From: Minisyncoccota bacterium | GTDB taxonomy: Bacteria > Patescibacteriota > Minisyncoccia > Phycocordibacterales > UBA918 | Assembly (NCBI GenBank): GCA_021734905.1 | Contig: JAIPIB010000002.1 | Coordinates: forward strand, 1-38,166 | Reading direction: 5' to 3' | DNA length: 38,166 bases | Shown here: piece after piece, positions 18,906 to 27,792 of the stretch | Layout of the letters: each line of letters opens with the position of its first letter | Position numbering within the stretch: the stretch's first letter is position 1 | Made by a program: the position numbers and the translations under genes | Notes under the pieces: model-generated | The model's input: the letters and a program-made list of their open reading frames with translations, nothing else | Databases searched by the model: none | Told to the model about the DNA's origin: nothing

Positions 18906-19171
18906 CTTTTAGTATCTGGCGGATTAAGCTTTTGTACAGGACTGACAATATTTGGATTCCATTCTGCAACAATCGTTCCATTAGCTTTCTCAAATTGTGT
19001 TATTTCATGCGTCAGGTATTGAAGAAATCGTTTTGCATGTGCTGGTGTAAGGGAGTATATCGAAGATTGTGTCCCCGAACTCAAACCAACAACAAAATAC
19101 TCAGGAGTGAAGCCGATTCTTATATTTTCGCAAAATAATTTTGGAGCTTTCTGTAAATCGTCTGGTGACAT
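18902..19171 (-). CDS. DUF3467-like small protein
   Basis: IRIGFTPEYFVVGLSSG...YSLTPAHAKRFLQYLTHEITQFEKANGTI resembles DUF3467. Confidence 0.65.
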   Translation of the reverse strand: MSPDDLQKAPKLFCENIRIGFTPEYFVVGLSSGTQSSIYSLTPAHAKRFLQYLTHEITQFEKANGTIVAEWNPNIVSPVQKLNPPDTKS

Positions 19172-19328
19172 AACGGTATATGTTAGTTGATTGATAGTGT
19201 TGCAAGTATATCAGATTATAACTAGAACAACCTAGTGTGGTTCACTATATGTAAAAATTTTTATAATATTTTATTAGTTATATGATATTGCCTTTACAAT
19301 ATCTTAAAAAAGCGCACAATTTATATAT

Positions 19329-20240
19329 ATGGAAAATACAGCAAAAAATTTCGTTCTACAGCTCGGTTCTCTTGTCACGCTTTACATATCAGTAATTGCG
19401 CTTATAACACTTCTTTTTGGCATTATTTCAGTACTATATCCAGACCCAGCACAAGGATATTATGACCTTGAAAGCTCTACATCAAGCATAAGGTTCAGCA
19501 TTGCTCTGCTTGTTGTTTTTTTTCCAGTATATTTATATTTCACACGAGTTGTAAATGTCATACGAAGAGGTGCCGATGGAATGTACCTTGCTTTAACAAA
19601 ATGGCTCATCTACCTCTCACTTCTTATTGGCGGACTTATTATTCTGGGTGATTTGGTTGCGATAATTAATAGCTTTTTGAATGGCGAATTGACAATACGA
19701 TTTATCCTTAAGGCACTCACGTTCCTGATTGTTGTTGGGGCTGCATTTCTTTACTACTTACTTGATGCCCGTGGATACTGGCAAAGTCATGAGCGTCAAT
19801 CAATTCAATATGGCATCGGAGTGTCTGTAGTTGTCGCAATAGTACTAGTTGCTGGTTTTTTACACATTGAGACGCCAGCACAAGTGCGCGAAATGAAAAT
19901 AGATGAACAACAAATCAATGACCTCATTATGATACAGTTGCGCATAGAAGACTATGTTCGAACCAAGAATGCCTTACCTGAGGCAATTGCGAGTACTTTC
20001 TCTGGAGTAAAACCGCCACAACCAGCTCCTGAAAGAGGCAGTTACTCATACGAGGTCACATCCGATGATTCATTCAATTTGTGTGCTACTTTTGTCTATC
20101 CGTCTAGTCTGAATGATCATCAATACCGATATGTTGAACCAATGCAATATGACGGTAAATCCTTTGTTAATAATTCAAACTGGGATCATGGAGTGGGTGA
20201 GTGGTGTTTTGAACGTCAAATAACCGAAATACAAAAATAG
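19329..20240 (+). CDS. DUF5671-like membrane protein
   Basis: Four or more N-terminal TM helices, SSTSSIRFSIALLVVFFPVYLYFTRVVNVIRRG, soluble C-terminal region. Confidence 0.65.
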   Translation: MENTAKNFVLQLGSLVTLYISVIALITLLFGIISVLYPDPAQGYYDLESSTSSIRFSIALLVVFFPVYLYFTRVVNVIRRGADGMYLALTKWLIYLSLLIGGLIILGDLVAIINSFLNGELTIRFILKALTFLIVVGAAFLYYLLDARGYWQSHERQSIQYGIGVSVVVAIVLVAGFLHIETPAQVREMKIDEQQINDLIMIQLRIEDYVRTKNALPEAIASTFSGVKPPQPAPERGSYSYEVTSDDSFNLCATFVYPSSLNDHQYRYVEPMQYDGKSFVNNSNWDHGVGEWCFERQITEIQK

Positions 20241-20332
20241 GTCACTGTTTCAGTTCATGCTTATCTTGATAGGTATTTTGACTTATTGAGTAATTTCAGC
20301 ATAATTGAGTAATTCTAAAAGATTTTTCACCA

Positions 20333-23176
20333 ATGCATAAAAAATTTGAACACAAAGAAATAGAAAAGAAGTGGCAAAAAATCTGGAAGGAATCTGGAAT
20401 ATACAATGTTGGTACGAGAGACTTGTCAAGGGAAAAAGAATACGTACTTGTAGAATGGCCATATCCCTCAGGCAATCTCCATATAGGACACTGGTTTGCC
20501 TTTGCTGTTGTAGACATCTACGTGCGAGCACACAGAATGCAAGGGAAGCAAGTCCTTTTTCCTATGGGATTTGACGCTTTTGGTCTACCTGCAGAAAACG
20601 CTGCTATCAAAAGAAATTTAGATCCACGTGCGTGGACTGAATCAAACATTGTTCACATGCGAGAACAACTTGAACAAATGGGAAATGCTTTTTCATGGGA
20701 CAAAACGACGTCATCGACTGATGAAGAGTATTTTGAATGGACACAATGGATCTTCACAAGGTTTTTTGAGAAAGATATTGCGTTTCGAGGTGAAGCTACT
20801 GTTAATTGGTGCCCTGGATGTAACACAGTAATTGCAAATGAGCAGGTGCTCTCAGACGGAACTTGCGAACGTTCAGGAGATGTCGTAGATAAACGAAGCA
20901 TGATGCAGTGGATGCTTAAGATCACTGATTATGCAGACAGGCTCATTAATGACCTCGAACCACTCGACTGGCCAGATCATATTAAGGAATCGCAAAAGCA
21001 ATGGATTGGACGATCATCTGGTGCTGAAATTCCATTCACTCTTTCAACGGGTGACGTTTTGAGTGTTTTTACCACTCGTCCCGACACTCTTTATGGAGCA
21101 ACATATCTCGTACTCGCACCAGAACATGATTTTATAATAAGGAGTAAGAATAAGATTCAAAACTGGGAATCAGTTATAAGATATTCACAAGAAGCATCAC
21201 AAAAAGATGATATTGCCCGTCTCAAATCTGAGAAAGAAAAAACAGGGATAAAACTTGAAGGAATCACAGCAACAAATCCGGCGAATGGTGAAGAAATTCC
21301 TGTTTTCATTGCGGACTACGTACTCAAGGGATACGGCACTGGCATAATTATGGCCGTCCCGGCTCACGATGAGAGAGACTATGCATTTGCGACAAAATTT
21401 AATTTACCTATTAAACAAGTTGTTGTTCCTTGTGCAAACGATTCTCACAATCCACCGAAAAATGACTATGGCGAAGTTAAACGAGATACTATAATCGTTC
21501 ATCTGCGAAATAAGTCTACAGGTAAGTTTGCGCTGCTTAACTGGCACGAGAGTCTTGAAGGAATTACTACTGCAATTATGGGGGGCATTGAGCAGGGACA
21601 AACTGCTGAAGAAGCAGTAATTAATGAAATTAATGAGGAGGCTGGATTGAAGAACATTAAAATTATACATAGATTACCATGGGTTACTGCTGCTCGTTAC
21701 TGTGCTTCACACAAGAACGAAAATAGATGCGCACATTCTTTTGCTTTTATTGCTGAAGTAGAAAATCTTAATAATCAAGAAATAACATCGCAACATGAAC
21801 AGAATTTGCATTCACTTATGTGGGTAGAGGAATCAGAAGTTCTTGACTTACTGACTCCAGACCACCAAAAGCAAGTGTGGAAGATGCTGCATTCTAATGA
21901 GGTTGCAACAGCTCCAGGCTACTTAATGAACTCAGAAGAATTTGATGGCATGAATTCAGAAGAAGCAAAAGTGGCAATTACAGAGAAAGTTGGTGGGAAG
22001 ATGAAGAACACCTATCGGCTCCGAGATTGGTCTATAGGACGTCAACGCTACTGGGGAGTGCCGATTCCAATTGTCTATGATCCAGAAGGGAAGCCGCACG
22101 TAATTCCAAAGGAGTATTTACCATGGAAGCTTCCAACAGATGTGGATTTCAAGCCAACAGGTGAAGCCCCTCTTGCAAAGAGTTCGGAGCTCAAGGAGCG
22201 AGTTGAAAGTATCTTTGGTAAAGGGTGGACACCAGAAGTTGAAACTATGGATACTTTTGTTGATTCATCGTGGTATTTCTTTAGGTATCTTGATGCACAC
22301 AATACTGACTTGTTTTCTTCGAAAGAAAAACAGAATGAGTGGATGCCAATAGATATTTACTTTGGAGGTTCAGAACACAATACGATGCACCTTCTTTACT
22401 CTCGCTTCTTTACAAAAGTTCTCTATGACCTGGGTCTTTCTGCTGTAGACGAGCCATACAAAAAAAGAATCAACCGCGGTCTTGTCCTTGGTCCTGATGG
22501 AAACAAGATGAGTAAATCAAAGGGAAATGTAATCGATCCGGATGAACAGGTGAGTAGGCTCGGTGCAGATACAGTTAAAATGTATCTTGCTTTTATGGGT
22601 CCATACGGTGAGATGGCAGACTATCCGTGGGATATGGGAGGCATCGTTGGTCTTAGACGCTTTCTAGAAAGAGCCTACGGTCTTAGTGAACACATTACTG
22701 AGAGCAATTCTCTTGAAACAGCACGACTACTGCATAAAACAATCGATAAAATAACTCGCGATATTGAACAGTATAAGTTCAATACAGCAATCAGTGCTCT
22801 AATGATCTTTATTAATGCAGTAGAAAAAATAGGCATCTCAAATAATGACTATACTATTTTTCTTAAACTTCTTGCGCCATTTGCTCCACACCTTTCAGAA
22901 GAATTATGGAGTGCGATAGGAAACAAAGGGTCAATACACCAGAGCCAATGGCCTGTAGCAGAGGAAAAATTCCTCTTAGAAGAAACGGCGACAATCGGTG
23001 TACAGATTAACGGTAAAATGCGTGGGAGCATTACAGTTGCTTATGATGCAGATGAGGCTTCTGTGGTCACTGCTCTTACTTCATCGGACGAATACTCAGC
23101 TAAAATTCATAGTGAGATTGCACGAGTCATTTATATCAAAAACAAACTTATCAACATAATTCTCAGCAAAACCTAG
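20333..23176 (+). CDS. leuS: Leucyl-tRNA synthetase with Nudix-like insertion
   Basis: PYPSGNLHIGHW, TRPDTLYGATYLVLAPEH, GYGTGIIMAVPAHDERDYAFA, RLRDWSIGRQRYWGVPIP, KMSKSKGNV; extra segment containing GGIEQGQTAEEAVINEINEEAGL. Confidence 0.97.
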   Translation: MHKKFEHKEIEKKWQKIWKESGIYNVGTRDLSREKEYVLVEWPYPSGNLHIGHWFAFAVVDIYVRAHRMQGKQVLFPMGFDAFGLPAENAAIKRNLDPRAWTESNIVHMREQLEQMGNAFSWDKTTSSTDEEYFEWTQWIFTRFFEKDIAFRGEATVNWCPGCNTVIANEQVLSDGTCERSGDVVDKRSMMQWMLKITDYADRLINDLEPLDWPDHIKESQKQWIGRSSGAEIPFTLSTGDVLSVFTTRPDTLYGATYLVLAPEHDFIIRSKNKIQNWESVIRYSQEASQKDDIARLKSEKEKTGIKLEGITATNPANGEEIPVFIADYVLKGYGTGIIMAVPAHDERDYAFATKFNLPIKQVVVPCANDSHNPPKNDYGEVKRDTIIVHLRNKSTGKFALLNWHESLEGITTAIMGGIEQGQTAEEAVINEINEEAGLKNIKIIHRLPWVTAARYCASHKNENRCAHSFAFIAEVENLNNQEITSQHEQNLHSLMWVEESEVLDLLTPDHQKQVWKMLHSNEVATAPGYLMNSEEFDGMNSEEAKVAITEKVGGKMKNTYRLRDWSIGRQRYWGVPIPIVYDPEGKPHVIPKEYLPWKLPTDVDFKPTGEAPLAKSSELKERVESIFGKGWTPEVETMDTFVDSSWYFFRYLDAHNTDLFSSKEKQNEWMPIDIYFGGSEHNTMHLLYSRFFTKVLYDLGLSAVDEPYKKRINRGLVLGPDGNKMSKSKGNVIDPDEQVSRLGADTVKMYLAFMGPYGEMADYPWDMGGIVGLRRFLERAYGLSEHITESNSLETARLLHKTIDKITRDIEQYKFNTAISALMIFINAVEKIGISNNDYTIFLKLLAPFAPHLSEELWSAIGNKGSIHQSQWPVAEEKFLLEETATIGVQINGKMRGSITVAYDADEASVVTALTSSDEYSAKIHSEIARVIYIKNKLINIILSKT

Positions 23177-23272
23177 ACGGGGAAGTAACTAAAGTTAACG
23201 TTGTCCAGTGACCACTTGACTCTCCTAGATATCCGTGCTAAAAATAACTAACAATTTGGAGGAAATATTACT

Positions 23273-23284
23273 TAAATTATCTGT
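23273..23284 (+). promoter_or_regulatory. -10-like element, TAAATT-N6-ATG
   Basis: TAAATT-atctgt-ATG; weaker hexamer than the others. Confidence 0.35.
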
Positions 23285-24310
23285 ATGATCACATTTAAAC
23301 CAAAGACAGTAACAAAAAGGCTGCTTTCTGTGCTGCCACCGCGTGCCCGCGATGTACTTGAAAAGCGGTATGGTTTGGGTGTCACATCAGAAACTCATAC
23401 ACTTGAGTCAATTGGAAAGACATACGGTGTAACCCGAGAAAGAGTCAGACAAATTGAGAATTACGGAATTCAAGCGATACAAAAATCTGATGTCTACGCA
23501 GAATTCAACGATGCAATTGATGAGCTCAAAAACGCATTCGAGTCATTGGGTGGAGTAATTAGTGAGACTGATCTTTTCAATGAACTTTCTAAAGACTCAT
23601 CACTTCATAATCATCTTTATTTTATTCTTGTTGTTGGAGATCCTTTCAAAAGAATTAAGGAAGATACCTCATTTAACTATCGATGGTGTCTTGAGAAGAA
23701 AGTTTCTGAAACTGTAGAAGCTGCACTCAAAAATATTTTTGAATCACTGGGAGAGGACGATCTTGTTTCTGAAAGCGAAATAATTGCCAGACTTAAAAAT
23801 GAACTCGGTGAAATTGAAGAAGATCTTAAGAATGAAACAATTCTTAAGAGGTGGTTGTCAATATCAAAACAAATTGATAAAAATCCACTCGGAGAATGGG
23901 GACCTGCATCAAGTCCAAATGTCCGAGCAAAAGGAATTCGTGATTATGCATACCTAGCTGTGAAAAGACATGGTTCTCCAATGCACTTTAAGGAAGTTGC
24001 TGATTCTATTAAAGAACTTTTTAATAAGAAGGCTCATATTGCAACTACTCATAATGAATTGATTAAGGACAAAAGATTCATTCTCGTCGGGCGCGGCCTT
24101 TACGCACTTTCTGAGTGGGGGTATTCTGCAGGAGTTGTAAAAGATGTTTTGCGAGATATTCTCAATACGCACGGACCACTCACACGTGAAGAAATTATTG
24201 ATAAAGTCAGAAAAGAACGATATGTTAAAGACAATACTATTATCGTCAATCTTCAAGATGTAGCGCTTTTCAAGAAACTATCTGATGGAAATTACATGCT
24301 TGTTGAATAA
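23285..24310 (+). CDS. Sigma-70 region-4-like HTH protein with C-terminal HARE-HTH-like domain
   Basis: LPPRARDVLEKRYGLG...HTLESIGKTYGVTRERVRQIENYGIQAI (sigma region 4.2 hallmark); C-terminal YLAVKRHGSPMHFKEVADSIKELFNKKAHIATTHNELIKDKRFILVGRGLYALSEWGY resembles HARE-HTH. Confidence 0.82.
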   Translation: MITFKPKTVTKRLLSVLPPRARDVLEKRYGLGVTSETHTLESIGKTYGVTRERVRQIENYGIQAIQKSDVYAEFNDAIDELKNAFESLGGVISETDLFNELSKDSSLHNHLYFILVVGDPFKRIKEDTSFNYRWCLEKKVSETVEAALKNIFESLGEDDLVSESEIIARLKNELGEIEEDLKNETILKRWLSISKQIDKNPLGEWGPASSPNVRAKGIRDYAYLAVKRHGSPMHFKEVADSIKELFNKKAHIATTHNELIKDKRFILVGRGLYALSEWGYSAGVVKDVLRDILNTHGPLTREEIIDKVRKERYVKDNTIIVNLQDVALFKKLSDGNYMLVE

Positions 24311-24319
24311 CAAACCCAC

Positions 24320-24359
24320 ACAAACCCCCGAAAAGGCTTCTGCCTTTTCGGGGGTTTGT
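24320..24359. terminator. Rho-independent terminator
   Basis: Perfect 18-bp stem acaaacccccgaaaaggc-ttct-gccttttcgggggtttgt. Confidence 0.92.
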
Positions 24360-24361
24360 TG

Positions 24362-24373
24362 TACAATAGTTGG
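24362..24373 (+). promoter_or_regulatory. -10 element, TACAAT-N6-ATG, directly after the terminator
   Basis: TACAAT-agttgg-ATG. Confidence 0.5.
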
Positions 24374-25714
24374 ATGATCCATTTTATAGAAGCCCCGATC
24401 CATTTTTTGGAAAATCTTGGTGTAAACGTAAAGTGGCTGCTCATTGTTGTTGGCTTTGGACTAGTTTATATAATTTTTACTCTTTTCGATTTTAAGTCAA
24501 ACCAAATCATAGAAGTACTGCTTGCCTCAGCACCTCTATGGCTACCTGTAGTAACATTTGTGTTATTTTTTGATCAATGGCTTGAATATGTAAGAAAGGA
24601 ATTTGATTTGAACCAGGGACGTGTAACACTTGAAATTAAACTTCCACAAGACATTTTCAAATCACCGGAAGCAATGGAACTTGTACTGACGCAGCTTCAT
24701 CAATCAGCCTCTCCGGATAACCACATCCAGACATATTTTGACGGGAAGCATCCTCCAAGGTATGGTCTTGAAATAATATCGCGTGGAGGCGATGTGCGTT
24801 TTTATTTAAGCGTCCCCAGAAAAAAATTTAAGAATATAGCTGAAACGCAGCTATATTCACAATATCCAGGAATAGAGGTGCACGAACTTGATATCGATTA
24901 CACAGCAGAAATTCCATGGGATAAGTCTAGATTTTCTTACTTTTCAATGCATTTTAGTCCAAAGAAAGAGGACGCCTATCCGATTAAGACCTATATCGAG
25001 TACGAGCTCCATAAGATGCCAAAAGAAGAAGAGAAAATTGACCCGATTACTTCTATGCTCGAAATGCTCGGAAGTATGGGCCCTGGTGAATATGTATGGA
25101 TACAAATACTTATTGACGCAAATAGAAAGACATCCTTCAAAGAAGGTTCACTAAAAACCCATCAGGACTGGACTGATGATGCTCGGACAGAAATTAAAAA
25201 GATTATTGAAAACGCAGCAAAAAGAGTCGGAGTTAGCAGTGATGGAATTGGAACAAATGTTAACCAGTTGCTGACGGATGCTGAAAAAGACACAATCAAA
25301 GCCATCGAAAGGAGTCTTGGAAAGAATGCTTTCAACACAACTATTCGAGCGATGTATATTGCACAAAAAGATGCTTTTGCACCTGGTGAAAAAATTGGCG
25401 CAATTATAACTGGATGGCGCGCATACGATGACCTAAACAGAAATGCTATTGGTGTAAGGTGGCGAACTGATTTTGATTGGAATTGGTGGCAGGACCCACA
25501 TGGACACCATGCTGACATGCTCAAAAAACAAGAGCTTGATGAGTACAAACGAAGAGTTTACACAAGCCAAAGTAGTAAGGACGGGGAAAAAGTATTCACC
25601 ACTGAAGAATTGGCTACGATTTTTCATTTTCCTGGAAAGGTTGCCTTTACTCCTTCGTTGGCTCGTATTCCATCAAAGCGCGCAGAACCTCCGTCAAATT
25701 TACCTATTGGCTAA
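24374..25714 (+). CDS. Membrane-anchored protein resembling the domain that accompanies VirD4/HerA-type (DUF87) ATPases in CPR bacteria
   Basis: N-terminal TM helices; C-terminal FTTEELATIFHFPGKVAFTPSLARIPSKRAEPPSNLPIG; start at ATG 24374 preferred over TTG 24356. Confidence 0.55.
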   Translation: MIHFIEAPIHFLENLGVNVKWLLIVVGFGLVYIIFTLFDFKSNQIIEVLLASAPLWLPVVTFVLFFDQWLEYVRKEFDLNQGRVTLEIKLPQDIFKSPEAMELVLTQLHQSASPDNHIQTYFDGKHPPRYGLEIISRGGDVRFYLSVPRKKFKNIAETQLYSQYPGIEVHELDIDYTAEIPWDKSRFSYFSMHFSPKKEDAYPIKTYIEYELHKMPKEEEKIDPITSMLEMLGSMGPGEYVWIQILIDANRKTSFKEGSLKTHQDWTDDARTEIKKIIENAAKRVGVSSDGIGTNVNQLLTDAEKDTIKAIERSLGKNAFNTTIRAMYIAQKDAFAPGEKIGAIITGWRAYDDLNRNAIGVRWRTDFDWNWWQDPHGHHADMLKKQELDEYKRRVYTSQSSKDGEKVFTTEELATIFHFPGKVAFTPSLARIPSKRAEPPSNLPIG

Positions 25715-25717
25715 TTT

Positions 25718-26698
25718 ATGTTTTTTGAGCTTTATTCACAAAACATAAAAGTTATTAAAAAAAAATATATTCTATATTTTTTTACTGCATTTGCATTTTC
25801 TTTTGTTTTTGTAATTTTACTATTTAATTTCATCAATGAAGCACCTAGAAATTTTCCTGTAGCAACAGACATTACCATCGAAGATGGTATGACTCTTAAC
25901 GAAATAACAAAATTGCTAGGCGAAGTAAACGTAATTCGCTCACCGCTTTATTTTTATTTTCTTGTGTCACATTCTTTCAAAAATGCGTATATTCAAGCTG
26001 GGACATATTCGTTTCCAATACCATTAACATCAAAAGATGTGGCAGATAAAATTACAAGCGGAAGAAACACCAAACCGTTGCTTAAGGTTACCTTTCCTGA
26101 GGGTTTCAAAGCAAAAAATCTTCATAGTTTTTTGCCAGAGACATACTCAAACATACCTACTGAGTCATTTTCTCAGTATGAAGGATATCTTTTTCCTGAC
26201 ACATATTTTATTTCAAAAGATATGCCGTTTCAAGAACTTGTTAAACTTATGCAAGTAACATTTATAGAAAAAATTGAGCCACTTATACCACAAATTGAAT
26301 CATCAAAATTTACATTAGATGAGGTAGTTATACTCGCTTCTATTATTGAACGTGAAGCAAAAGATCTTGAATCAAAAAAGATGGTATCTGGTATTTTGCA
26401 AAATAGATTAGCAAAAAACATGCCTCTGCAAGTTGATGCGAGTCTTGATTTTATTTTAGATAAGACAAGTGAAGAACTTACTCTCGATGATTTATCAGTT
26501 GATTCACCCTATAATAGTTACATAAATAGAGGACTTCCCCCGACACCAATCGCAAATCCTGGACTCGAATCACTAATGGCAGTTCTTGAGCCTATAAATT
26601 CTGACAACATCTATTACCTTACTGGAAATGATGGTATGTTCTATTATGCGAAAACTTTTGAGGAACACAAAAAGAATAAGAAACGTTACCTAGAATAA
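25718..26698 (+). CDS. mltG: Endolytic murein transglycosylase MltG (YceG-like)
   Basis: N-terminal TM, FPEGFKAKNL, EGYLFPDTYFI, VILASIIEREAKD, VSGILQNRLAKNMPLQVDASLDF, SPYNSYINRGLPPTPIANPGLESL. Confidence 0.95.
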   Translation: MFFELYSQNIKVIKKKYILYFFTAFAFSFVFVILLFNFINEAPRNFPVATDITIEDGMTLNEITKLLGEVNVIRSPLYFYFLVSHSFKNAYIQAGTYSFPIPLTSKDVADKITSGRNTKPLLKVTFPEGFKAKNLHSFLPETYSNIPTESFSQYEGYLFPDTYFISKDMPFQELVKLMQVTFIEKIEPLIPQIESSKFTLDEVVILASIIEREAKDLESKKMVSGILQNRLAKNMPLQVDASLDFILDKTSEELTLDDLSVDSPYNSYINRGLPPTPIANPGLESLMAVLEPINSDNIYYLTGNDGMFYYAKTFEEHKKNKKRYLE

Positions 26699-26712
26699 TA
26701 TTCTAAATTACT

Positions 26713-27792
26713 GTGCAGACAACATCAAAAAAAGAAATAGTATTTGTAGGCCTCTCTGGTGGGGTAGATTCTAGTGTTGCTGCCAACAGACTTATTAAAT
26801 CTGGACACACAGTTATTGGAGTTTTTATCAAAACATGGCAACCTGATTTCCTTGAGTGCACATGGGAAATAGAAAGACTTGACGCCATGCGTGTAGCAGC
26901 ACACTTAGAAATTCCATTTATGACCTGCGATGCGGAAAGTACTTATCGTGACGATGTTGCTCAATACATGATTGCAGAATACAGAAAGGGAAAGACTCCC
27001 AACCCTGACGTTATGTGCAATAAGTTTGTTAAGTTTGGAACTTTTCTTAAATTTGCAATCGAACATGGCGCCACAAGGGTTGCGACCGGGCACTATGCGA
27101 GACTCGAACAAAAAAATGGAGTGAGTTACCTATATAGAGGTGTGGATCATTCGAAGGATCAAAGTTATTTTTTATGGTCTCTATCACAAGAACAGCTTGG
27201 CTACATGCACCTTCCCGTAGGCGATACAGTCAAGGATGCAGTTAGAAAAGAAGCATCAAGAGAGAAGTTACCAACGGCCATGAAACAGGACAGTCAAGGC
27301 ATTTGTTTTTTGGGTCAGGTTGATATCAAGGAATTTCTTTCACAGTACATTAAATCTGAGCAAGGATCTGTTCTTAATCAAGAAGGAAAAGTAATTGGTT
27401 CACACGATGGTGCTTTTTTCTACACGATTGGCCAAAGGCATGGATTTTTTGTGACGACAAATTCTCATGAAAGTACTCCTTACTATGTTATTGAAAAAGA
27501 TATTCAAAATAACACTATTACAGTCTCAGAAAATCCTAAGCGTCTATCAGGTACAATGATTCAGTTATCGAATGTTAATGCCATAGGAGACCCGATTTCC
27601 GGAGAGTGCACTGCTCAGTTTAGGTACAGACAAAAACCTTTTAAGGTTTTGTATACGCAACACGATAATGACCATGCTATTATAAACATAATAGATCCAC
27701 ACATTGAATTCCCATCTCTTGGACAATCATGTGTCCTCTACAGAGGGGAACGGTGTTTAGGTGGTGGAATTATTAATGATTTTTTATGTTAA
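26713..27792 (+). CDS. mnmA: tRNA-specific 2-thiouridylase MnmA (GTG start)
   Basis: VGLSGGVDSSVAA, GKTPNPDVMCNKFVKFG, ATGHYAR, DQSYFLW, SQGICFLG, YTIGQRHG. Confidence 0.96.
   Translation: MQTTSKKEIVFVGLSGGVDSSVAANRLIKSGHTVIGVFIKTWQPDFLECTWEIERLDAMRVAAHLEIPFMTCDAESTYRDDVAQYMIAEYRKGKTPNPDVMCNKFVKFGTFLKFAIEHGATRVATGHYARLEQKNGVSYLYRGVDHSKDQSYFLWSLSQEQLGYMHLPVGDTVKDAVRKEASREKLPTAMKQDSQGICFLGQVDIKEFLSQYIKSEQGSVLNQEGKVIGSHDGAFFYTIGQRHGFFVTTNSHESTPYYVIEKDIQNNTITVSENPKRLSGTMIQLSNVNAIGDPISGECTAQFRYRQKPFKVLYTQHDNDHAIINIIDPHIEFPSLGQSCVLYRGERCLGGGIINDFLC

Noticed and set aside
25162-25548. 128-aa minus-strand ORF
   Set aside because: Shadow ORF fully inside a well-supported + strand CDS; low-complexity composition and no recognisable motif.
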